This document shows positions 34,382 through 46,800 of a DNA stretch of 64,000 nucleotides, piece by piece. The stretch is taken from the NCBI RefSeq assembly GCF_003286085.1, contig NW_020825706.1:4526001-4590000 (forward strand). Direction: 5' to 3'. The position numbers and the translations under genes are program-made. Source of the DNA: Drosophila persimilis (taxonomy: Eukaryota > Arthropoda > Insecta > Diptera > Drosophilidae). The notes beneath the pieces were generated by a model. The model was not told the origin of the DNA and made no database searches. It saw only the letters and a program-made list of their open reading frames with translations. Position 1 is the stretch's first letter; every line of letters starts with the position of its first letter.

Positions 34382-35834
34382 TTTTTTTCTTCACGACGAC
34401 AACTCTGCTCGCTACATTTGAAGACGACTTGCGTACGATTGCTTGCTCGTTCCATTCTTCGACTTGCTTCTTTACGGCACTGGCTTCGTCTGTCGATAAA
34501 CGACTCGGTGAGTGATGAAACGGCTTGATTACTCCGTCGGGAACTATCTTCAGTTGAATCGGAGACTGCTTTGCAACTTCTGTGGGCATTTGGTAACTGT
34601 TTCTTATCATCTTTTCAACGTCTTTTCGATATTGCGGTGGAGCTACAAAGGATGACTCTTCAGTTACATTATATATAAGAGCATGCTCATCTGTTGGCAC
34701 AGGATCTGCGTCATGCTTCAAGAACGTGTATCCTTGCATATCAGCGACGAAACGGAACTTTTTAATGAAATCATGCCCCAAAAGTGCGTCGAAATCAATC
34801 TGGCTACTGGGGACTACTAAAAACTTCTGTGTGGTCTGCAAGTTATCCACGGTAACTTCTGCATTAAAGTATCCAACAGGCTTTGTTGATATCTGACCCA
34901 GACCGCGCAACATAGTTGTGCACTTCAAAAGTTTAACGTTTTTCATGGTCTTCAACATACTCTCTTTGATTATGGTTATATCTGACCCTGTATCCACAAG
35001 ACAGTCAACTACATTGCCGTTTATTTGAATTTTTTTCATGCGAGTGCGATCCAAAATGACGCGAACTTTATCAACTTTATCAGCTTCATAAGGACTGTTA
35101 CGCGAAATGTGACCATTCTGATTGCAGTTAAAACACTTCGTTTCGGCTTTGCAGTCTTTGCGTTTGTGTTCTCCTGATCCACAGTTATAGCAATATTCTT
35201 TTTTACCGCTTTGCCCACTTTGCTGCTTGAAACTCGTCTTATGCTGTTCGTTATTGCCCTTCTTCTCCAATATGTTCAAACGATCATAGATATCGAACTC
35301 TTCTTTCATGGCCCTGAAGGTCTTACAGCGATACATGGCATACTTATACTCTTTTATATGGCTTATAACAGCCGCGTCTTCAACATGTCCGACTGCTGCT
35401 ATTTTTCTCATCTGCAGCAAGTACTCGTGCATCGACTCACTACTCTTCCTCTTTCTTTCTTGCAGCAGCTTATGAATGTCTGCACTGTTATAGCTACATG
35501 TGAATTCATCCAATAATACGTTCTTGAGTTCCTCATAGGTGCTCACGCATTGTGCTTCAAGGAAAACCTTAGCTGCACCGGTAATTTTTCCTCTGGCCTG
35601 CACATACTTTTGCTTTTCAGTAAGCTCATATGCGTCGGCATTTTTTTCGAAAATCTCAAACCATTTTTCTATGGGAACTGATTTTCCATCACAATCGCTC
35701 ACAACTTTTGTAAAATTATCTGGAGCGATCTTCATTTCTCGTTGCTCATCGCAAAGCACTTTCAAACTTAGCAACTTTATCATTTGATCAATCTTGTCCT
35801 CAGTATTCTTTTCCGCATTTTCTAAATCTTCCAT
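34368..35834 (-). pseudogene. gypsy-1 Gag-protease frame
   Basis: About 488 residues from the ATG at 35834. The frame extends 20 codons further upstream only through a TTG. It holds a Gag domain, a first zinc knuckle CYNCGSGEHKRKDC, a second knuckle CFNCNQNGH whose last cysteine is replaced by serine, and a protease active site DTGS about 280 residues in. The frame then enters the RT N-terminus (VVVVKKK) and ends at a stop 10-20 bp after an A7 run, while RT continues one phase away. Either a +1 shift is programmed or the copy carries a 1-nt insertion; both family copies show it. Classed as a pseudogene because Gag-Pol cannot be read through. Confidence 0.85.
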
Positions 35835-36258
35835 CTCGTTTGCACTCGGGCGCGACGTTCCTGGACAGCTTCTTCCTTCTCTCTCTCTTTCCAATGCAAC
35901 GGCGGCGGTGTTTGCATCATTTTGCGGCTCTTTTCGACTTGTGTCTGTGTACCCGACGAGTGCTTGTCTTTTTGTGTATCACACACAACGTGTCTGTGCG
36001 TGTTTTTTCTGCTTATGTATGTACTGCGCACGGACAAGGCGACGCTGCGACGCGACAATGAATTTCACAATTTTTCAACCGAATTAAACGACTGATCTTT
36101 TATTAAAATCCGTGTCTACTGTTATGCTCACAGAATTTTGATTGTTCAACTTAATGTTTATAGCCACCAACAACAACTTTACAACTTTATGTAGCTACAA
36201 ACAACAACTTTAACAACTTTTCAACAATCCTCTTCTTGCATCAGCTTCTGCCCCCAAA
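35835..36258 (-). other. gypsy-1 leader and primer-binding region
   Basis: About 420 bp of non-coding leader. The bases next to the 5' LTR read TTTGGGGGCAGAAG in element sense (36245-36258), the position of a primer-binding site. I could not match it to a particular tRNA. Further in, an AAAGTTGTTGTT-type motif is duplicated (about 36140-36215). Confidence 0.65.
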
Positions 36259-36547
36259 TGTAAGATTAATATTAAAGTATCGTTTATTAATAATGTTTTG
36301 ATCGAAAAAGAGTACAAAGTGTTTGATTTAAGATGTGCAATTAATGATTCTGTTCTTCCGACTTTTTGTTCAACTTTCTGCTTCTACTTCCAACAACCGA
36401 CTCCCATATCGATAACCCCTTATCGGCTAGGTCTTTTAAACATCGGTTAAGTCTGGTTATATCGGTTAGGTCTTATCGATGGTATCTTAAGTTCAAATGT
36501 TAATTTAGATGGGATAGTGTTAACTGCTTGATACACTGTCCTTTACA
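36259..36547 (-). repeat. gypsy-1 5' LTR
   Basis: 289 bp, identical by eye to the 3' LTR at 31755-32043. It contains TATCGATA and further CGAT motifs in the U3 part. Confidence 0.95.
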
Positions 36548-39312
36548 TATATATCCCCTGCCGGGCAACTTATCTCCGCAGACGAACTACGTTCCTCCGT
36601 CGGCAGAAAACTTATCTCTGCTGGCAGAACATTTACCTCCGGCGGCGGGAAATTTATATCCCCTGCCGGACAACTTATCTCTACTGACAAAATACGTCTC
36701 TCCGCTTGCAGAAAACTGATCTCCGGCGGCGAGAAGTTTATATCCCCGGCCTGACAACTTATCTCTGCTAACGAAATACGTCTCTCCACTGGCGGAAAAC
36801 TTATCTCCGGCGGCGGGAAATCTATATTCCCTACCGGACAACTTATCTCTGCTGACGAAATACGTCTCTACGCTGGCGGAAAACTTATTTCCGGTGCCGG
36901 GAAATCTATATCCGCTGGCGGACAACTTATCTCCGCTGGCAGACAATTTATATCCTCTGACGAACTACGATTCTCCGCTGGCAGAAATGTTATTTCGGGC
37001 GGCGGGAATTTTTTATTCCCCTGACAGACAATTTATCCCCGCTGACGAATTACGTTTCTCCACCGGCAGAAAACTTGTCTCCGCTGGCAGAACATTTACT
37101 TACTTTACTTATGGCGGCGAGGAATTTATATCCCCGGCCTGACAACTTATCTCTGCTGACAAAATACATCTCTCCGCTGGCGGAAAACATATTTCCGGTG
37201 GCGGGAAATCTATATCCCCTGCCGGACAACTTATCTCTGCTGACGAAATACGTCTCTACGCAGGCAGAAAACTTATCTCCGGCGGCGAGAAGTTTATATC
37301 CCCGGCCAGACAACTTATCTCTGCTGACGAAATACGTCTCTCCGCTGGCGGAAAACTTATTTCCGGTGCCGGGAAATCTATATCCGCTGGCGGACAACTT
37401 ATCTCCGCTGGCAGACAATTTATCTCCTCTGACGAACTACGATTCTCCGCTGGCAGAAATGTTATTTCGGGCGGCGGGAATTTTTTATTCCCCTGACAGA
37501 CAATTTATCCCCGCTGACGAATTACGTTTCTCCGCCGGCAGAAAACTTGTCTCCGCTGGCAGAACATTTACTTACTTTACTTATGGCGGCGAGGAATTTA
37601 TATCACCTGCCGGACATCTTATCTCTGCTGACAAAATACATCTCTCCGCTGGCGGAAAACTTATTTCCGGTGGCGGGAAATCTATATCCCCTGCCGGACA
37701 ACTTATCTCTGCTAACGAAATACGTCTCTACGCAGGCAGAAAACTTATCTCCGGCGGCGAGAAGTTTATATCCCCGGCCAGACAACTTATCTCTGCTAAC
37801 GAAATACGTCTCTCCGCTGGCGGAAAACTTATTTCCGGTGCCGGGAAATCTATATCCGCTGGCGGACAACTTATCTCCGCTGGCAGACAATTTATCTCCT
37901 CTGACGAACTACGATTCTCCGCTGGCAGAAATGTTATTTCGGGCGGCGGGAATTTTTTATTCCCCTGACAGACAATTTATCCCCGCTGACGAATTACGTT
38001 TCTCCGCCGGCAGAAAACTTGTCTCCGCTGGCAGAACATTTACTTACTTTACTTATGGCGGCGAGGAATTTATATCCCCGGCCTGACAACTTATCTCTGC
38101 TGACAAAATACATCTCTCCGCTGGCGGAAAACTTATTTCCGGTGGCGGGAAATCTATATCCCCTGCCGGACAACTTATCTCTGCTAACGAAATACGTCTC
38201 TCCGCTGGCGGAAAACTTATCTCTGCTGACGAAATACATCTCTCCGCTTGCAGAAAACTTATCTCCGGTGGCGGGAAATTTAGATCCGCTGCCGGAAAAC
38301 TTTTTCCAGAGGGGGAAATTTATAGCCATTGCCGGACAACTTATCTCCGCTGACGAACTGCGTTTCTCCGCCGGCAGAAAACTTATCTCCGCTGGCAGAA
38401 CATTTACCTCCGGCGGCGGGAAATTTATATCCCCTGCTGGACAACTTATCTCTGTTGACAAAAAACGTCTCTCCGCTGGCGGAAAATCTATCTCCGGTGG
38501 CGGGAAATTAATATCCGCGGGCGGAAAACTTTTCTCCGCTGACAGACTTCTTATCTCCGCTGGCGGAAAACTTATCTCCGGTGGTGGGAAATTTATATCC
38601 GTTGGCGGAAAACTTTTCTCCAGAGGGGGAAATTTATAGCCATTGCCGGACAACTTATCTCCGCTGACGAACTGCGTTTCTCCGCCGGCAGAAAACTAAT
38701 CTCCGCTGGCAGAACATTTACCTCCGGCGGCGGGAAATCTATATCCCCTGCCGGACAACTTATCTCTGCTGACAAAATACGTCCCTCCGCTGGCGGAAAA
38801 CTTATCTCCGGTGGCGGGAAATTTATATCCCCTGCCGGACAACTTATCTCTGCTGACAAAATACGTCTCTCCGCTGGCGGAAAACTTATCTCCGGTGGTG
38901 GGAAATTTATATCCGCTGGCGGAAAACTTATCTCCAGAGGGGGAAATTTATAGCCATTGCCGGACAACTTATCTCCGCTGACGAACTGCGTTTCTCCGCC
39001 GCCAGAAAACTTATCTCCGTTGGCAGAAAATTTACCTCCGGCGGCGGGAAATTTTTATCCCCTGCCGGATAACTTATCTCTGTTGACAAAAAACGTCTCT
39101 CCGGTGGCGGAAAACTAATTTCTGGTGGCGGGAAATATAAATCACCTGCCGGACAACTTATCTCTGCTGCCGAAATACGTCTCTCCGCTGGCAGAAAACT
39201 TACCTCCGGCGGCGGGAAGTTTATATCCCCTGCCGGACAACTTATCTCGGCTGACGAAAAAACGTCGCTCCGCTGGCGGACAACTTATTTCCGGTGGCGG
39301 GAAACTTATATC
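36548..39312. repeat. 21-bp satellite array, block 6
   Basis: About 2.8 kb of satellite between gypsy-1 and copia-2. Here 21-mers cored CTGGCGGACAACTTAT, CTGGCAGACAATTTAT and CTGACGAACTACGATT appear in longer, less regular orders than the 84-bp tetramer of blocks 2-5. It ends with ATATC (39308-39312), the copia-2 target duplication. Confidence 0.94.
36900..38250. repeat. Three copies of a 472-bp satellite segment
   Basis: A segment marked by ACTTACTTTACTTATGG (near 37094, 37566 and 38038) repeats with exact 472-bp spacing. The marker is an insertion into an otherwise normal 21-mer, so the three copies descend from one altered unit. Edges are approximate. Confidence 0.8.
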
Positions 39313-39529
39313 TGTTGAAATTTGATGTGTAACCATAATATGATCTGTCTGCCATCGCTAATTAACATAATGTACATGAACAGCGAGAGCCTCTGTTATC
39401 TCTCGTCTCTCCTATTCGTATGTAAGTACATATGTACACATGTCATCTCTTCAGTTCTGAATAAACCACTTATGAGCACAGACGCGTCGTTCTCTATTTA
39501 ATACATGACAAAAGGCGCAATTCACAATA
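39313..39529 (+). repeat. copia-2 5' LTR
   Basis: 217 bp, TGTTGAAATTT to TTCACAATA; the right end is not the usual CA. An AATAAA signal lies at 39460-39465. A perfect 12-bp palindrome, GTACATATGTAC, is at 39426-39437. Confidence 0.92.
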
Positions 39530-39541
39530 GGTTATGGGCCC
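39530..39541 (+). other. copia-2 primer-binding site
   Basis: GGTTATGGGCCC directly follows the 5' LTR, the same initiator-Met half-tRNA site as copia-1. This also fixes the LTR end at 39529. Confidence 0.8.
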
Positions 39542-39676
39542 TGATCACCGAAAGATCGGGCGTGTATTAAAGACAATTAAAAAACCGTGGTAGAACTGGA
39601 AGTTAATATTTTGTTTGATGCAATTGCAAATAAATCGTGCACTAGTTAGAAAGTGGCGTGTAGCAATTAAAACAAA

Positions 39677-42600
39677 ATGATTGTGTCTCTGCAAATTGAA
39701 AAATTGGGGGAAGACAATTACGATGTGTGGTCTATGTCCATGCGTAGTGTATTGATCACAACGGATTTGTGGACATATGTAAGTGGTAAAGCCGAAAGGC
39801 CACAGGAGGAAGCAGCAGGAACACAGGAACACTTGGCACAGTGGGACAAGGCTGATCAAAAGGCGTTGGCATGTATTATATTAAATGTAAAAGCAACGCA
39901 GTTGATGCACATAAAGTCGTGCACAACGTCGAAGCAGGCGTGGCAAAAATTACGCGATGTACATGTGTCAAAATATTGCGGCAAAATATGCAAAACGGTG
40001 ATAACGTGGTACAATATGTAAATTCTTTCGTGGAAATTACTGAAAAGTTAGCCGAGCTAAATATCGACATTCAAGACGAGCTAAAAGTAATAATGTTGTT
40101 GTCGAGCTTGCCCAGCGGTTGGGAAAATTTCGTCGTGGCGATAGAAACACGCGACAGTCTGCCGTCGTTCGAAACGGTAAAAGTAAAAATACTTGAAGAA
40201 GGAGCACGTAAAGACGAAAGAGACGATCGTGAGCTTGCTGTACAGGCAGTGTACGCACACACACAGACTCAAAGAAACGGTGCGCGTTCGAAGAATTACG
40301 GCGCCAGTCGAAAAGACAGCAAACGAGACGGCCAGAAATCCAACGAGCATCGCGAGTTTCGAGGAAAATGCTACAAATGTAAACAAAGCGGGCACCGCGC
40401 ATCCGAGTGCAAAAGCAACAAAGATAATACGAAAGAGTACGTAAGGGATGAAAAATCAAACTGTTTAATGCACAGCTGCGTTGTTAAGCAGCGAAAAAAT
40501 TCTTGGTGTATCGACAGTGGGGCAACATCGCATACATATGTATGTGTTGTAATAAAAATTTGTTTGAAACCTTTAATAAGAAAAACACAACCATTATGTT
40601 GGCTGCAGAAAAGGATATTGAGTCCCTAGGTATTGGAACTGTAAAAATTAAATCAAATGAAACTAATATATAATTGCGAAACGTGTTGTATGTGCCGGAT
40701 TTAAAAATGAATTTTTTGTCGGTGAGCAAAGCAGCCGAGTTCGGGAATGTCACTACATTCGGAAATTCAGAAGCTTTAGTGCGAAATAAACATGGACATA
40801 TAATGTTGCGAGCGGTACAAGAAAACAATTTATACGTGTATGGAGTGGAAAAAACCACTGATGCAGTGCATTTGATATCCGATATATCTCTTGCAAAAAA
40901 ATGGCACAGCCGCTACGGGCCTTTAAATTTTCAAAATTTAAAGAATCTTTGTGAGAAAGAACGTGTAATCGGGATGAAAATTAAAAACGTATCCGTAAAC
41001 ACAAATTGCGACACATGCAATAAGGCTAAAATATGTGCATTGCCGTTCCCACAAAGGGCAGAACGTGTTACGAAAAGTGTTCTCGAATTGATCCATACCG
41101 ACGTATGTGGACCTATGAATGTTAAATCTCTGGCTGGAAACCGTTATTTTGTTACATTTATAGACGATTACTCGCGAAAAATTCACGTATATTTTATGCG
41201 CGCCAAAAATCAAGTTTTTGAGAAATTTAAAATGTATAAAAGTTATGTTGAGTGCCAAACCGAAAAAACAATCAAAGCCTTGCGAAGCGATAACGGTACT
41301 GAGTACATAAACAATGAATTTACAAATTTTTTAAATGCGTGCGGAATAAAAAGAGAACTAACGGTGCCTTACACACCTCAGCAAAACGGCGTTGCTGAGC
41401 GCGCAAATCGTACAATCGTTGAAATGGCTAGGAGTATGTTAATTCATGCAATTTTAAAAGAATTTTTGTGGGCTGAAGCCGTTCAAACTGCAGTATATTT
41501 GAGAAATAGATGTCCGACCAGAGCGTTAAATGGATGCACCCCCTTCGAGGCTTGGAACAAGCGCAAGCCGTCGGTAAACCATCTGAAAATATTTGGTTCA
41601 CGCGCATTTGCACTGGAAAAAACCAAAAAAGGCAAATTCGTTGCAAAAGGAAAGGAGTACATTTTTGTTGGCTACTCTTTTGCAGCAAAAGCATATCGTT
41701 TATATGACCAAGAAAAGCGAATGATAGTGGAACGCCGAGACGTCAAAATTGTGAAGGGTGAGTTCGTCAAGGAAGTAAATGATATTTACGAAAATGGAGA
41801 TCAGACTGAGGATCTTGCAAAAATCATCATACGCTTTGAGTCAAACGAAGAACCTGTGCAGGTACAAACTGTTGTTGAGCCCGAAGACGAAACGATTAGC
41901 AACATTGACAACAGCGATGATGATGAGGAGGAGTACTTCGTGAGTGCAAGCGATCCAGAACAGAGCCGCAGCTCAGATGAAGAAGACATCCCACAAATAC
42001 GTGGCCCAGGAAGGCCAAAAATCATTCGTACTGGTCAACCTGGCAGACCAAAGAAGCAGTACAGTGTCCTCAACAATCTTAGCTGCTCCGATGACATTGA
42101 GACTCCACGGACCGTTGCAGAGGCGTTGCAAAGCCACGATGCAGAAGAATGGAAAAAATCTATGCGAAAGGAATTCGATGCACTCGTGTCAAAAAATACA
42201 TGGACTCCTGTCAATCTTCCGCCCGGAAAAAAGGCTATAGGTTCAAAATGGGTTTTCAGAATCAAACGCAACCAAAACGGTGACATTGAAAGTCGAGACT
42301 TGTGGCACAAGAATGTGGCCAGCAGTTTGGCGTAAACTACTGGGAGACATATTCTCCAGTGATACGTTATGAGACAATCCGAATGTTATTTGCGATTGCT
42401 GCAGAAAAGCAGTTACACATGCATCAGGTGGATATCTCTAACGCGTATCTCAACGGTAAACTCCAAAAAGTCGCCTACATGAAGCAACCCGTAGGCTTTA
42501 TAGATGAGCAGAACCCCCACAAGGTACTCAAACTTCAAAAGGCTATCTATGGGCTGAAGCAGTCTGGACGTGTCTGGAATGACACATTGAACGAGGTGCT

Positions 42601-43573
42601 GGTTAACATGGGCTTTAAAAAAAGTCAACACGAGCCATGTCTATACGTCAAACAGCATCAACAAGGCTTCAGTTATATAGCAGTTTACGTCGACGACCTG
42701 ATAATCATCTGTCCAAAAGAGATGGACGTCAGCGCGATCAAGCAAAATATCGCATCCGTATTTGAGATGAAAGATGGAGGTCAGCTCAACTTTTTCCTAG
42801 GCATGGAAATTCATCGAGAAGGCAAACAAGGCGCCGTCAAGTTATGCCAGAAGAGGTATATTGAAAGCGTTTTGAATACTTTCGGTATGCAGGATTGCCG
42901 TCCAGTCGCAACACCACTTGACCCAGGTTTTCACGTTGGTTGTAAAGATGAAGAATGTGTAAAGGTAAATAAGACATATTATCAATCACTAATTGGTTCG
43001 CTCATGTACTTAGCAGTTTTGAGCCGGCCCGACATTCTTCATGCTGTGAGCAAACTATCACAGCGAAACCAAGACCCTCATGTGGAGCACGAAACTGCAG
43101 CTAAGCATGTGTTGCGCTATTTACGATGCACAATGAATATGAGCATCATCTACCAAAAGTCTGGAGAGCCAGTAAAAGGGTTCGCCGATGCTGATTGGGC
43201 AAATGATAAGCTGGACCGAAAATCATATTCCGGATACGTTTTCTTCCTAGCTGGTAGTGCGTTTTCGTGGACATCAGCCAAGCAGAGCGTCGTCGCCATG
43301 AGCAGCACCGAAGCAGAGTATGTGGCGCTATCAACAGCCGCTAGAGAAGCAGTATATCTACAAGGTCTGTTGCAAGAGATTGGATACACAAATCAAGGGC
43401 CAATGACTATCTATGGTGACAACCTCAGTGCGCATCATATTGCGAAAAATCCTATTCACCATAAACGCACAAAGCATATAGATTTAAAATATCATTTTTT
43501 TAGAGACAAAGTAGAAAGTAAAGAGATAAAACTTGAATATGTATCCACACAGAAAACCTTGCCGATGTATTAA
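39677..43573 (+). pseudogene. copia-2 Gag-Pol, frameshifted
   Basis: Starts with ATG at 39677 (MIVSLQIEKLGEDNYDVW, similar to the copia-1 Gag start). Frame changes near 39990, 40545, 42300 and 43550 and a nonsense codon near 40670 split it into open pieces at 39677-40021, 39871-40629, 40674-42335 and 42302-43573. Recognisable parts are a zinc knuckle CYKCKQSGHRASEC (about 40370-40412), protease DSGA (about 40512), an integrase zinc and catalytic core (HTDVCGPM, SDNGTEY, NGVAERANRT), paired GRP basic motifs, RT with YVDD (42686-42697) and RNase H (ADADWAND, STEAEY, GDN). Catalytic residues mostly survive, so decay is by indels rather than loss of motifs. Confidence 0.9.
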
Positions 43574-43663
43574 CCTAAAGTTTACGTAAGCAAAAGCATT
43601 ATAGATTTGTAAAATCGCTTGGATTAATTGATTAATACATTGTAATGACAAAATATTATGCTT

Positions 43664-43672
43664 AAGCAAAAG
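43664..43672 (+). other. copia-2 polypurine tract
   Basis: AAGCAAAAG directly before the 3' LTR; short and interrupted by one C. Confidence 0.55.
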
Positions 43673-43889
43673 TGTTGAAATTTGAAGTGTAACCATAATA
43701 TGATCTGTCTGGCAACGCTAATTAACATAATGTACATGAACAGCGAGAGCCTCTGTTATCTCTCGTCTCTCCTATTCGTATGTAAGTACATATGTACACA
43801 TGTCATCTCTTCAGTTCTGAATAAACCACTTATGAGCACAGACGCGTCGTTCTCTATTTAATATATGACAAAAGGCGCAATTTACAATA
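43673..43889 (+). repeat. copia-2 3' LTR
   Basis: 217 bp, about five substitutions from the 5' LTR. The AATAAA signal is at 43820-43825. Confidence 0.92.
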
Positions 43890-46800
43890 ATATCCGCTGT
43901 CGGAAAACTTTTCTCCGCTCACAGACATCTTATCTCCGCTGGCGGACAATTTATTTCCGCTGACGAGCTACGTTTCTCCGCCGGCAGAAAATTGATCTCC
44001 GCTGGCAGAACATTTAATTCCGGCGGCGGGAAATTTATATCCCCTGCCGGACAACTTATCTCTGCCGACGAAATACGTCTCTACGCTGGCAGAAAACTTA
44101 TCTCTGCTGACGAAATACGTCTCTCCGCTGGCGGAAAACTTATTTCCGGTAGCGGGAAATCTATATCCCCTGCCGGACAACTTATCTCTGCTGACGAAAT
44201 ACGTCTCTCGGCTGGCAGTAAACTTATCTCCGGTGGCGGGAAATATATATCCCCTGCCGGACAACTTTTCTCTGCTGACAAAATACATCTCTTCGCTGGC
44301 GGAAAACTTATCTCCGATAGCAGACATCTTATCTTCGCTGCCGGACAACTTATCTCTCCTGACAAAATACGTCTCTCCGCTGGCGGAAAACTTATTTCCG
44401 GTGCCGGGAAATCTATATCCTCTGCCGGACAACATATCTCTGCTGACGAAATACGTCTCTCCGCTTGCAGCAAACTTATCTCTGCTGACGAACTACGATT
44501 CTCCACTGGCAGAAATTTTATCTCCGGCGGCGGGAAATATATATCCCCTGCCGGACAGCTTATTTCTGCTAACGAAATACGTCTCTCCGCTGGCGGAAAA
44601 CTTATTTCCGGTGGCGGGAAATATATATCCCCTGGCGGACAACTTATCTCCGCTGGCAGACAATTTATCTCCGCTGACGAACTACGATTCTCCACTGGCA
44701 GAAATCTTATCTCCGGCGGCGGGAAATTTACATCCCCTGACGGACAATTTATCCCCGCTGACGAGATACGTTTCTCCGCCGGCAGAAAACTTATCTCCGC
44801 TGGCAGAGCATTTACCTCCGGCGGCGGGAAATTTATATCCCCTGCCGGACAGCTTATCTCTGCTAACTAAATGCGTCTCTCCGCTGGCGGAAAACTTATT
44901 TCCGGTGCCGGGAAATCTATATCCTCTGCCGGACAACTTATCTCTGCTGACGAAATACGTCTCTCCGCTTGCAGCAAACTTATCTCTGCTGACGAACTAC
45001 GATTCTCCACTGGCAGAAATCTTATCTCCGGCGGCAGGAAATATATATCCCCTGCCGGACAACTTATCTCTGCTGACGAAATACGTCTCTCGGCTGGCAG
45101 TAAACTTATCTCCGGTGGCGGGAAATATATATCCCCTGCCGGACAACTTATCTCTGCCGACGAAATACGTCTCTACGCTGGCAGAAAACTTGTCTCCGGC
45201 GGCGGGAAATCTATATCCCCTGCCAGACAACTTATCTCTGCTGACAAAATACGTCTCTCCGCTTGCAGAAAACTTATCTCTGCTGACAAAAAAACGTCGC
45301 TCCGCTGGCGGAAAACTAGTTTCCGGTGGCGGGAAATATAAATCCCCTGCCGGACAACTTATCTCTGCTGACGAAATACGTCTCTCGGCTGGCAGTAAAC
45401 TTATCTCCGGTGGCGGGAAATATATATCCCCTGCCGGACAACTTATCTCTGCCGACGAAATACGTCTCTACGCTGGCAGGAAACTTATCTCCGGCGGCGG
45501 GAAATCTATATCCCCTGCCAGACAACTTATCTCTGCCGACGAAATACGTCTCTACGCTGGCAGAAAACTTATTTCCGGTGGCGGGAAACTTATATCCGCT
45601 GTCGGAAAACTTTTCTCCGCTCACAGACATCTTATCTCCGCTGGCGGACAATTTATTTCCGCTGACGAGCTACGTTTCTCCGCCGGCAGAAAATTGATCT
45701 CTGCTGGCAGAACATTTACCTCCGGCGGCGGGAAATTATATCCCGTGCCGGACATTTTATTTCTGCTAACGAAATACGTCTCTCCGCTGGCGGAAAACTT
45801 ATTTCCGGTTGCGGGAAATATGTATCCCCTGGCGGACAGCTTATCTCTGCTTACGAAATACGTCTCTCCGCAGGCGGAAAACTTATTCCCGGTGCCGGGA
45901 AATCTATATCCGCTGGCGGACAACTTATCTCCGCTGGCAGACAATTTATCTCCGCTGACGAACTACGATTCTCCACTGGCAGAAATCTTATCTCCGGCGG
46001 CGGGAAATTTACATCCCCTGACGGACAATTTATCCCCGTTGACGAACTACGTTTCTCCGCCGGCAGAACATTTACTTCCGGCGGCGAGGAATTTATATCC
46101 CCTGCCGGACATCTTATCGCTGCTGACAAAATACATCTCTTCGCTGGCGGAAAACTTATCTGCGGTGGCGGAAATTTATATCCGCTGGCGGAAAACTTTT
46201 CTCCGATAACAGACATCTTATCTTATCTTATCTATATATTTCCGGTGCCGGGAAATCTATATCCCCGGCCTGTCAACTTATCTCTGCTAACGAAATACGT
46301 CTCTCTGCTGACGAAATACGTCTCTCCGCTTGAAGAAAACTTATCTCCTACGGCGAGAAATTTGTATCCCCAGCCTGACAACTTATCTCAGCTAACGAAA
46401 TACTTCTCTCCGCTGGCGGAAAACTTATTTCCGGCGGCGAGAAATTTATATCCCCGGCCTGTCAACTTATCTCTGCTAACGAAATACGTCTCTCTGCTGA
46501 CGAAATACGTCTCTCCGCTTGAAGAAAACTTATCTCCTACGGCGAGAAATTTGTATCCCCAGCCTGACAACTTATCTCTGCTAACGAAATACTTCTCTCC
46601 GCTGGCGGAAAACTTATTTCCGGTGGCGGGAAATATAAATCCCCGGCCTGACAACTTATCTCTGCTAACGAAATTTGTCTCTCCGCTGGCGGAAAACTTA
46701 TTTCCGGTGGCGGAAAATATATATATCCCTTGCCGGACAACTAATCTCTGCTGACGAAATACGTCTCTCCGCTTGTTGAAAACTTATCTCCGGCGGCGAG

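Larger units (their letters stand above)
31755..36547 (-). mobile_element. Ty3/gypsy LTR retrotransposon, gypsy-1
   Basis: A 4793-bp element in minus orientation with two 289-bp LTRs identical by eye and a 4-bp target duplication TATA (31751-31754 and 36548-36551). The interior holds a gag-protease frame and a pol frame. There is no env-like third frame. It is the same family as gypsy-2 (54670-59516), which lies in the opposite orientation. It carries a shared frameshift and a private deletion of the RT active site. Confidence 0.95.
39313..43889 (+). mobile_element. Ty1/copia LTR retrotransposon, degenerate (copia-2)
   Basis: A 4577-bp element in plus orientation with 217-bp LTRs and a 5-bp target duplication ATATC (39308-39312 and 43890-43894). 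The LTRs differ at about 5 of 217 positions (2.3%). It is a different family from copia-1: LTRs are unrelated and proteins are clearly diverged though homologous. The gag-pol frame is broken several times, so this is an old, inactive copy. Confidence 0.94.

Noticed and set aside
44233..46209. Long repetitive protein (658 codons), possibly structural or silk-like
   Set aside because: The same DNA is open in other frames on both strands, the period is 21 bp, and units are as variable at codon positions 1 and 2 as at 3. A tandem-repeat artefact explains it.
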